Below, piece after piece: positions 36,201-48,200 of a DNA stretch of 64,000 nucleotides. The notes beneath the pieces are model-generated. The model was given only the letters and a program-made list of their open reading frames with translations, did not search any database and was not told where the DNA came from. Numbering within the stretch: the first letter of the stretch is position 1; each line of letters opens with the position of its first letter. Position numbers and translations under genes: made by a program. The stretch is from Arion vulgaris (lineage: Eukaryota > Mollusca > Gastropoda > Stylommatophora > Arionidae), in contig CM036767.1 of the NCBI GenBank assembly GCA_020796225.1, positions 11,947,427-12,011,426 of the forward strand, given 5' to 3'.

Positions 36201-39200
36201 GAAGGGGGGGGGGCAGGGATCGGGGAGAGCTACTCTGGTGCAAGTAGAGATGCAAAGGTAGTCATGCCTGATGGGATCCGCTCGCAACATAGACGAGCGA
36301 ACTTCCAGAGTGACTATCAATGCTCAACTCTCCCGGCCAAATCAAAACCATCGAATGGAAGTTGACCCGCGTGCGGCGAAATTCGGAACCCACGCATGCT
36401 CTCTTGAGTCACTACTCTCTCTCTCTCTCTCTGGCGTTCCCACGGAGGCACTGCTCAGGGGCCGATGAGTATGCTGGGAGTCGAATCGAGTTGTGCAAGG
36501 TCAACAAGGGGCGAACTCGGCTGTGCCCCGTCGAAGTCGAAAGCCCAGTTGGAATTGACGGAAATGGTGAGGTAGGCACCAGGGCAGAAAGAGCACGATA
36601 GTGGGCCCCATCGAGGGACAGACCGGCAAGGCAAGCGATGCAGCAGCGAGCATGGCAGGCAAGAGGGTGTGCGTCCCACCCATATGAGCGGAACTCGAAA
36701 GTCCGGCAGAGGCAGACCAGTGCAAGCGCGGCAGCGTTCCAGCGGCTAACCAGTGCAAGCGCGGCAGCGTTGCAGCGGGTGTGTGTCCCACCCAAATGTG
36801 CAAAACAACTGGAATACTCAGCAGAGGTAAGCCCAGTGCGCGTTTCCACTCGCAGGGAACTACTGCTGCCTTGTAGATTGATTGGGGAAAATCCAAGGCT
36901 AACGGAACAAACCGTAAACAAACCTGAACGGGCGGCAAACCAAGGTGTTCATTAAAACGACCGGTTTGCTGGGAAGATGGCGCTCATAAGCCCAGAAGGG
37001 CAGGCCGTCTAAGAGTCGCTTCCCTGAAAGAAATAGCAGCCCACTGCCTTGTGGGTCTGGCTGGGGACAGTCAAAGAATAGCGGAAGAAGCGAATCCGCA
37101 CACAATAGCTGGCTGAAATCGAACACCCCACCGAAGGATAAGCAACTGTGCTCAAATAGGTGCTGAAGGTTGGTGCACGTACATTACGTTCTGATGTTTG
37201 GCTGTTTATATATCACAAAGAGAATGATTAAAACAGGCCTAGAACGATAGAAGAAGAAGAAGAAAATGGTGCTCCTAAAATGATGGGTAAGAAAAATGAC
37301 TACATAAAATTGATGAAAGATGAGAATCCAAAAATTATTCTTGTGCATTGTGTTATTCACAGAAAATTTGGTAGCTACAAATATTTCGCCTGTTCTAAAT
37401 GAAGTACTAAATTGGTTATTGGTTACTAAACTGATGTCATTGCACTCCGGGCAGACCCATAGGTGCTCAGTCTCCCCAACAAATATCGAAGAGTATGCAT
37501 ACTGATGGTTTCTGTGGCTCGCTGATTAAACACACCTCTCACTCTGCCTCTCAGGCATCCAGTTCGACTTGAACAACGGGTAACTCCAAACTTCTTAAAT
37601 CGCTTGATCGATTCAACATCGATTTTAGTGTCCTCATCCAACAGAGAGTCGCAAAGAGACCGAAGAATATCCCCTTATCCATCTTCATATTCCTTACAAT
37701 CGATGCTGTTGATGCAAGCCTGTCCGCTCTCTCATTACCGTAAACACCCGCATGCCCAGGACAGTATATCCACGTAAGCCACTGGAGGTTAGAAACTTCT
37801 ATAGGCGACATCCACTCATACCGAAACCTGCCATTCTGGATCTTGTGAAGCATCGACTGAGAGTCAGATACAACAACTGCCCCGGTAAATGAAGTCCCAG
37901 AAATCCAATGGAGGGCAGCAGTAACGGCCTCAACCTCCATCCTCATACTAGAAGTAGTTGTCCTGTATGCCCCACTTCGCTCTGCAACAACCCTACCATA
38001 CGCATTAGCCAAGAAACCCCAGCCGGATTTCTCACCACGTTGAACCGACCCATCGGTATATACAACAACATCATCATCCCTTGCATTATCTTCTATCAGC
38101 TGCTTAACTGCGAGATCAGCCTTTATGTTGCCCCAATCTCTACATTCTCTTCCAAGAGTAATGATAACGTTGAGATAGTTCATCATGCTACCATCTGTTG
38201 GGATCCATTCTTCCCTTTTGGTAGGGTTGCAACCGTAGTCACTTGGCCAATTGTTCTCTCAGCCTGGGCCATCCACGACATGCCACGCTTGATTCTCGTG
38301 CCCTTAACATCATTAGTGTTCTTGTGTAGTGGATGTCTCTTATCCGAAGTAACCCGCATATATGTCTTGGTTTGGGCGATTGCATGACGGGAGCGTAGTG
38401 ACAGAAGGCCAAGCATATATCTCATCTTCACAATGGGGGTATCTCTAGTGCAGCCCAGAACTATACCTTCATTCTGAACCCGTTCGAGTCGTTCACATTG
38501 TGATCTTGATATCGTAAGAATTCCGAGTCCGTAATCTACCACTGACATTACCAGTCGATCAAACAAAATGACAAGTAGTCTCTGCTCAAGATGTGCGGCC
38601 ACCATAACTTTGAGAGCCGCAAGACCACGCTTGCACCGTTGTATCGTCTGTTCAATATGGTGTTTGAAAGATAGACTACGATCAAAGGTTATTCCAAGAT
38701 AGCGCAGCCTGTCTCTGCGCTCGATGGTATGTTCATCAAAGATTACACAGGGTAGGTCAGCCTTGACGATGTGATTATTCAACGAGCACCACAACATACA
38801 CACTTTTTCAGGATTGACCTGAGAGCGAGACTCTCTACACCAACCCGAGATGGTACGCAATGTTTTCTGAATGTCGTCAACCATCTAAATTCAGTTATTA
38901 GTGTATCAATGCTATTAAAACTAATGCCAAATGTGAGCTTCTCTTCAAGCTATTTTTGTGAAGAACAAATGTAGACCATGTGAGACTTTTACTTCACACT
39001 GAAGAAAAATGAGTCTCGAAAGGGAACTGCTTGAAAAGATTTATTGAACTATTTGATACTCTTAGTGATTTTTAAGCGACAAACCTGAAATGAAGTATCT
39101 GTTAACGGTCGATGGTAAAGCATTTGTAAGTTATCTAGCTGATATCTTTGAAAAACTAAATATATTAAATAACCAACTTCCAGGAACAAATAAAACTTTT

Positions 39201-42200
39201 GTTGATGCAAAAGCAAAATATTTGGTTTCATTACCTTTATTGAATTATGTCAGAAATATATTTGCAACAAAATTTTGAAAACTTTCATTGGCTCGAGAGA
39301 TTTTAGGTGACTGATATCGTTATACTTCTTATTGTCGATCATCTGAAAATTATATCGGTTGATTTAAAAGAAAGACTTTCTGATTTTAAACAAAGTGATT
39401 TTCCAACTTGGATGTTGCAGCCAATGTTAGTGAGTTTGTCTGATATGGCATACAAATTTTTAAAAAGCTTTGGTGAGGCATGGCACAAAAAAGGTTGGGA
39501 AACACTGGTCTAAACTGTGCAAGCAGCGCAAGGTCGTCTTGTAGTGGATACGGTCTCATTGTGGAATATCAGAAAATGAAACAGCAGACCAACTAGCCAA
39601 GGAATGTGCTGCAGGAGAGCAACCGGATGGGCCAGTTACCTACTACCAAAAGAAAAGGATGAATAAATCAACCAGAAAGCCACCAATACCAACACAAGAC
39701 GACTACTATAATTTGAGCAGATTGGAACAAATTGTCATTCTGCGCCTTAAAATAAGACCCAATCGACACCGCAGCTATTTGTACATGTGGACAGGCACAT
39801 CAGACTTCAGAGCATATACTTAAAGACTGCCCCGTATATGATACACTGAGGCAAACTCACTGGCCTAACGAAACAACACTCGATAGAAAACTACACAGAC
39901 CTCTGTGTGATCTACAAAAGACAGTGAAGTTTATATAGTAGACAACGTTAAATTCATAGACAATATTTCAAGCGAACGAAAGGAAGTTTTAAAAGTACAA
40001 CAACAGACCAAATCAACGTTTCTACCAACAGATCTTTATAAATATTGTATTCCTCTCGTACCATTATACGTCACTTAACGCCTACAAGCAATTTCTCCAT
40101 AACGCTGTTTCCTTGATAACTTGTTCAATCTCTTATGTGGGATCGAGTCCGAAATTTCTCTTCTCTTACTCGCCTCTCTTACTCACCTCTTTTAGTATAG
40201 TTCATTTCAGTTTCATTAGAGCATCCTTACTATCTCAAGCTATTTGCTTCACACTTCACTGACTGTTTTGTGATAGTTTCATCATTTCTACTCAACAGTT
40301 TTTCCAACACATCACCATCTTATATATATATATTTTTTTTTTTAAATAACAGTTTCTATTCTTTGAACTTATTCGGCAAATCTCAAGTCCAAATAAGTAT
40401 GGTTTTTTTTCCAGATGCACTTGAGCTTTCAGCTCTTCAGCTCGGTGCCATGAACATCGTAACCCTTCGGTTCGGTGCTCACAAACACGTGAATCTGGGG
40501 AACCTGTGACTTTTCTGCCAGCCCGCGGAATTGATCCGCACTCACAGAGGGCTAGAAATAAGTATGTTAAGTAGTATTTATAATTTATGGTGTGTAAATA
40601 ACGTAAGAATATATTAGGGGATCTTCTTCTTCGAACTCTCAATATCAGCCCCTTGTTAAACCAATCTTTGTGATCTGTATGTGATCTAAGCCTAAGAGCG
40701 ATTGTATTTTGTGCCAGTTTTAGTCTACAAGTAGGCCAGAACATCCTATTTCTGCGACGTTTTTTTATTTATTAGGGTAGCTTCCCTAGGTCCCTACCTC
40801 AGTCGCCTCTTACGCCTTGTTGGTAAGAGTGGTACTATTCTTTGCTCCCATTATAAGCCACGGCAACTCCCATGCGTATTAAGGGATGAATAACAAAGAA
40901 CATGAGAGAACGAGACATATTACAATGAACCAAGAGGTTTAAAACAGACCCTGGAGCTGGATAGGACACACTTTGCGAAAACCTGAGGGAATATAACAAT
41001 AAGGGTCCTTTCCTGGAGCCCACGGGGACAGCGAAAGAATGGAAGGCCGACGAGAAATACAAGGAGACAAGATTTGGAGGCAGAGATCAACAATATAAAG
41101 AAGAGCTAGAGGGAGCTGCAGGAGATAGCTAGAGATAGGAATACTTGGCATGAGTTGGTTGAGGGCATATGCCCCAATCCGGATTAAAACGAGAGAGAGA
41201 TAGAGGGAGATAGAGAGAGAGAAGAGAGAGAGAGAGAACAAAGGACATGGAGCAAATGGTTGCTGTATTATAACATCTATTAACTAAGAAAAGGTTGATA
41301 TCAGTTACCTGGTAGGTGTGCTTCGTAGTACAACATAAAATCTCTTTGATTATCCGTGAAATTTGTTATTGTCATGACAATAAACACTTCATTTGAAGTC
41401 GACTGCTGCCGTCTGGGTAATGTATCACCACAGTATTGACCAATCAGTGTAGAGTTCTCATCATGGCCGTCATAAAGTTCCAGCCAACCATTTTTGCAGC
41501 CGTCAGATGTGTTCATGCCCAAATCGAGAATCACAACTTGTAATGTGACGTAGTATGTAGGCCGTACCTTGATTCTCCATCTGTTCAGAGCATATCAGTG
41601 TATCACATTTACATATCTTTTTAGTTCACAATGCTTACCTCAAGCTCTAAAAGTACTCTGTTCGCTTCTCGCGGGGAATGATCGTGCTATTTTTCTGATG
41701 GGATCTACATATATACGGAAAATAGTGCTTTTGACAGACTTGCTTTCTCTGCACTGAAATCTGAAAAGTACACAGAACTATGTGATCTCAGGATAACCTT
41801 AGCCCAGTTGACCTATGATTCTGAGATGGTAGTAATCCAGTGGATACCCTTACAGTGCAATGTCAAGTGGAATGAAAATGCTAATAGACTGCCTAAAGAG
41901 GAAGCAATGATGTCTCAAATGACAACCTGGTCAGCTATGAAGAAGCAAAAACCATCACCAGATGACACTATAAAGCAAAGTGGGAGAAATTACACCCAAA
42001 ACACAACAAGGAGGATGGATATTACTAACTTTCCAGAAGGGACCAGACTGCCATACTTCGCCTGCGGACGGGTAACAACAAAATGAAACACCACATGCAC
42101 ACTAAATTCAAGATAGACACCAGCGGTCTGTGCCATTGTGGCTGGTAAGTAAGACGACAGTGCATGGCCTACAGAGCTGCCCCTAGTATACAGACCCGAG

Positions 42201-45200
42201 AAGAAAGAGTTGACCCAACTACACCAGCGTCCATGACATACTGTATGGTATTGCTGACAATCTGAGGCAGACGGCGGCCTTTATTAGAGAATCAGAAATC
42301 CTAATCTAGTAAGAACCAAGAAGAAGAATAGATCTCAATATATTTTAGATAAAGCTCTTAGACCTATCGGAGAAGGACAATAAAAATAGACTTATCAAGC
42401 TGTGTACATAAAAGAAATATTGACATACGAAAATAGATAACAATAGGCTGAACAAACGATGTCAGAACAACATTCATCAAAAATTAAATTAAAATTTTCA
42501 CAAATTGATATAATTCTCAAAATTACATCAGCTTCCTTGACGAGCTACATAATTATTGTCCTGCGGCTGACATCTTTCTCTATGAGAAAGAGATCGAAGC
42601 AAACATGGTTGTTAATCGAAGTGAGGGTGACCTTATCACTCAAAGACTGAATGAATCAATCAATACCAGTTACTCGTGAGCCTATTCAGCACAACGAAAT
42701 AGTAACACACTTCATGAGGACTGCGGCGCTTTCAAGACAACGATATCGAGTATGACTATTGAGATTACCGCTGCCTTCAGGGATCTGTCATGGGGCCTGA
42801 GCAACAGGTAACCCATACGATTATCATATCAGACTCAATGAATATACTTCAAAGGATTGAAGCTGGAAGTCTGCACGTGGATTGGGTTGACATCATTCGA
42901 AGATCACATCTCAAGAAAATGACTTGGCTGTACACCACCTGGATATTCTGGAGTTCAGAGTAATGAGCGTGTTGACTTTCTTGCAAACAATGCCCCAACT
43001 CAAGCGGGCAGAAGCATGCAAAGAGAGGATATCATCCATGTGGTACGCTATCATTTATGTAACATGGGCAAGTCTCAGACACTGGACCGCTTTCGAGAAC
43101 TAGGCATTAAATTTGGACATGTCAGACAGTGTCGTCTTCGGGGTAGGAATAAAGATTTTAGTAATCAACTTCTCATGGGTACGGTGAGAAAATGAACTTT
43201 GGGATGGCTGCTGCAGCGAAGGACAGAGCACGAATGGTAACATAATCCCAGTTACAGAATGTAAGACGCACCAGTTCTCATGTATTGAAAACGCATCATG
43301 TTATAGTATGTCTTATAATGAAAATAAATAAAGAAAGTATTTTAAAATAAATTGTAATCAACGGAGAGAAAATATAATATGTGAACTTTTGAATATCTCG
43401 GTTCACTGCAAACAACAGATGAAAATGGGATGAAGAAAATTAAAAGAACAACATAGCTTTACGAAACATTAAAAAGCTAAAAATAGTATAGAATGGTACT
43501 GATAGGGAAACAAAGCTCACTAAGAGCATGCATTTTCCCAGTGGCAATGTATATGGCTGAGGCATGGACATTTAACAAGGCAGTGGAAAAATATATATAT
43601 GCTTTTGGATATAAGTGTTACAGAAGAGTCATCGGTATATCATGGACAGAGAAGACAACAAATAGATCTATCCAGAATGAACTCAAATTCAAGAGAACTA
43701 ACTGATGCTACAAAAAAGAATGAGAAAATTAAAATATTTAGGACATATAAAGAGACACGAAGGTTTGAAAAAAGACCATCATAACAGAAGGCATCCCGGC
43801 AAAGAGGAGAAGAGGAAGTCCACGGAAAAGATGGGTTCAGGATGTAAGGGATAGTTTCTTCTTTTTCAGCGATCTCTGGTCATGCGCTTAATTTACTGTG
43901 GACCACAAACTGGGTAGTCAGCTTCAGGTCTGTCAGCTCGGTTTTTTCCAGATCTGATCTGATCCGCTCTGATAATATCAGATTTGTAGGTTTCCGCAGA
44001 TCGCATCAGATTCCCCTAAAGACCAGTTTTAAGTGATAGTTTGAGAATGACAGTTGCAGAGGTGGGACATCTGGCCCATGAGAGAGAGAGAAAGAAATTC
44101 TAAAGGAATGTTAAGGTGGCAAAGTTCTGCTCAGAACAAACTATTTAATGAATGATGATTTTAAAATATAATTATAACTTCTAAAATATCTGCTCAAATG
44201 AGCCAAGTTTTATCAAAGTCTTTTGCCTATTTTATATTTTCTACTTCTTTTTCCATTTTGTAATTTTGTTATGCACGATTATTCATTCTTCTTCTTCTCG
44301 TTCTTTGTTCTTCAATGTCTACACAATGAGTCCGCTTCTCTGGATGTATGTTGTTGTGTTTGTCAGTTCATTGAGGGTTCCAACCAACGTTGCATGGATG
44401 TTTATCTCTGTTGGTCAGTGTTCTTTCAGCAGTTGATACATCAGATTACAATCTTGTAAGATGTGTTCGGCTGTTTGTACTGTTCGTATGTTCTTTTTGG
44501 GGGTAAGTTCTCAACGATTTAATCAAAATCGGACATAATTTATTACAAACCTAATAATACTTAATACCTTAAATAACCAAACATCAGCATAAGAAAGAAA
44601 GCATAGAGCCAACAACATCAGCATAAGCAAGCATAAAGTCACCAACATCAGCGTACGAAAGAAAGCTAAGAGTCACCAATATCATCGTAAGAAAGAAAGA
44701 ATAGAGTCACCAATATCAGCGTAAGAAAGAAAGAATAGAGTCACCAATATCAGCGTAAGAAAGAAAGAATAGAGTTACCAATATCAGCGTAAGAAAGAAA
44801 GCTAAGAGTCACCAATATCAGCATAAGAAAGAAAGAATAGCGTCACCAAAATCAGCGTAAGAAAGAAAGTTGGGATAGAGTTTTTCTTGAATTACTATCT
44901 TATCAAAAAAGCAAAAAATAACTACATGTGAAATGCAATGCCTACGAAAAGTTGCCAACACAAAAAAAGACAAGGAAAGAAAGTTGGGACAGAACCTTGT
45001 TTAAATTAATTCAAGAGACAAAGAATTAAGTGGTTCGTCCACTTGATAAGAATGCAACCAAACTTCACTGTATACAGTCTTCTACAACAGGACATCAGGG
45101 AAAAAGGCGAGAGGAAGACCACGAAAAAGATTAATAGATGACATAGCAGAATCCTGTCAAAGAGCAAAAAGAACAATCACCTAAGCCACCAGAACAGCAC

Positions 45201-48200
45201 AAGACAAAATTAGAGAACCATGACACTAGACAACAACCCGGTAACAATGTGACGACACAAGAGCAGCGCAAAACAAAATTAGAGAACCATGACATAGGCA
45301 ACAACCGGTAACAATGTGACGACACAAGAGCAGCGCAAGACAAAATTAGAGAACCATGACACTAGGCAACAACCCGGTAACAGTGTGACGACACAAGAGC
45401 AGCGCAAGACAAAATTAGAGAAACATGACACTAGGCAACAACCCGGTAACAGTGTGACGACACTAGGCAACAACCCGGTAACAATGTGACGACACAAGAG
45501 CAGCGCAAGACAAAATTAGAGAAACATGACACTAGACAACAACCCGGTAACAATGTGACAATGAATGAGAGATACAAAGAATAACCAAAAGCGTTAATTA
45601 ATTAATCATTGAACCACAAAAAGAATAGGACGCAAAGTCCCTAACTCCTCATTCATCCATGCTTACCTGCACAGAATAGGCAACGGGTACAGAATACTGT
45701 TCGTGAAGTATGGTGGTAAAATGTACCCTAGTGAGTAAGCGAGATCAGTAACATTCCCGCACACAGGCTGTGATGAAGTGGCTGGTGGTTGTCTTGTAAC
45801 AGTAGTCACTGTTTCCTTTAGACCTGCAAAAATATGAAGTGGTTTGTTTGTTATGTAATGGCGAAACACATAAAAAAGTACTGTAGTTTTATTAAAAAAA
45901 TAATAACAATATACATCGACGTTTCGATCAAAAATTTTTGATCAAGCAAAGGATACAAGAGAGGTGAAGAATTTCCCCTCTCGCACAACATACAACATGT
46001 AGAGTCAAACAAGTTCCTAATTATGCGAACTTGGACAAAGACATGTATTTTATAATTATAACATAAGCAAGAAAAAAAAGGCTATGACTCGGAAATATGA
46101 AAGACAACAAAAAAAAAACATCAGAAAAATGCAGACCTTCGTAAATGGATGTTTAAGTAGAATAGAGGGACTGAGATGATATGATAAGATTACAAACGAG
46201 AACTCAGCAGGTACCAGTGGAGAAATAGCTCAGGAAGAGACGCTGGCGATGGATAGGACATATATTGAGAAGACAGACCGGAAACATTGAAAGACAGGCA
46301 CTGTTTTGGAACCCGCAGGGAAAGAGGAGTAGGGAAGACCTAGACAGACCTGGAGAAGAGAGCTGGAGGCTGGTATTAAAAGGATAGGTAAAATATGGAA
46401 AGAGTTGGAACGGATGGCAAGAGAGAGGAAGAGCTGGAAGAAGTTGGTTGAAGACCTGTGCTCCGCCGGGAGTTGAAATGTGAAGAAGAAGAAGAAGAAA
46501 AAGGAATAAATAAATAATAAAATGATAACTTTATTATTAAATTATCAAATTTTCTTCATGCTTATGTAATACCATATGCATATGTCTTTGTTCAAATTTG
46601 CATATTCACCTAGTATTACTGCAGCCTCCCCACGGGTTTCTCCAGATCTGATCCAGTCTGACCACCTCCGATTTCTATGTTTCTGTGCTTCGGCATACAT
46701 AGATAGACAGACAAATGAACGGACGGACAGACAGACAAATGGACGAACAGAAGAACGGACTAACATACAGACAGACACACAAGGACAAGACTATTCCAGA
46801 AAAAGTGTACAGACATATGTAGTTCTACCTCTAATGTTACAATTGAGTTCATCTTCGCCATCTCCACAGTCGTCATCACCATCACACAAATACAGTGAGT
46901 CGATGCAGATCAATGTACTGTTACATTTGACAGTCTGCGGCGAACAGACACTGAGGGAATCTGCCAGTAATCAAATGAAATATACGTTATCAATATCATC
47001 AATAAATAAACAGTGTACAAGTATTACAAGCTTCCAGAAAATATAAATTACCAAACACAGAACTCGAACCACTTACCCTTATATTATACTGCACCCATCG
47101 CCTATCCCATCAATATGAACACTTTTATGAACCCAACCAACGAGATATTCTCATTTTCTGAATATTAACAACGTCCCCATTGACTGCACGGGCTTACACC
47201 CGTGACTCGGTCCGATTCGAATCACAACCTTCAGAACGACAGGTAAACCACTTCACTATTAACTCCTTGTGAACCAACCGCCACACTACTTGGCTTTAGG
47301 TTGGACGACTTTTTACTAGGAACCACACTAATGGGCGTTTTTTTTAAATAAAAACAAATGGCTTGTACGAGCCATCACAGCTTTGTACATGCCTTTTGTC
47401 CTGGTCCACTAAGAGTTAACTCTTATTGAACCAGGGCTAAATCCACGTTTTAACAAGCCATTTGTTTTTAGAGCAAAAAACGCCCTTTAGTGTGGCTCCT
47501 GGTAAAAAAGCGTCCAACCCAAAGCCACATAGTGTGTCGTTTAGTCCACAAGGAGTTAATGGTGAAGTGGTTTACCTGTCGTTCTGAAGGTTGTGGACCC
47601 TCAAAAGGGTGTTAAGGCGAAGAATTGATTTCATTGCACCAGATTTCCTCATATGGTCTCCATCAAGTCGGACGAGATGACACGTCATCTACCGACAGCG
47701 TTGCACCAGATTTCCTCATATGGTCTCCATCAAGTCGGACGAGATGGCACGTCATCTACCGATAACGTTGCACCAGATTTCCTCATATGTCCCTCATCAC
47801 GACGGACGAGATGGCACGTCATCTACCGACAGCGTTGCACCAGATTTCCTCATAGGGTCCCCTCAAGTCGAACGAGATGGCACGTCATCTACCGACAAGC
47901 GTTGCACAATATGCATGAATGCGATACTCTCACGCAGCTTGAATTTTATTGGTCTCATCAAGTACAGGATGGCAGTCATCTACACACGTATGGAAGATTT
48001 CCTCATATGTCCCTCATCACGACGGACGAGATGGCACGTCATCTACCGACAGCGTTGCACCAGATTTCCTCATATGTCCCCCATCAAGTCGGACGAGATG
48101 GCACGTCATCTACCGACAGCGTTGCACCAGATTTCCTCATATGGTCTCCCTCAAGTCGGACGAGATGGCACGTCATCTACCGACAGCGTTGCACAAAGCA

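Larger units (their letters stand above)
34238..39507 (+). mobile_element. Degraded ZBED-type hAT transposon with nested insertions
   Basis: Terminal repeats CCCTGTTTCCCAAC (34238) and GTTGGGAAACACTG (ending 39507) bracket it. The transposase is recognisable in pieces: [40 protein letters not shown] and [20 protein letters not shown] (35650-35904), then [54 protein letters not shown], and [14 protein letters not shown] near 39215. This is the GTF2IRD2/ZBED5-like hAT group. Many stops and frameshifts. Target duplication is poor (ACCTAGAG versus GTCTAAAC), so the copy is old. 34510-35420 has no identifiable sequence apart from a possible repeat at 35060-35260. Confidence 0.8.

Noticed and set aside
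36123..36955. Several GC-rich overlapping frames (93-169 codons) on both strands
   Set aside because: They lie within the composite retroelement, overlap on both strands and show no domain.
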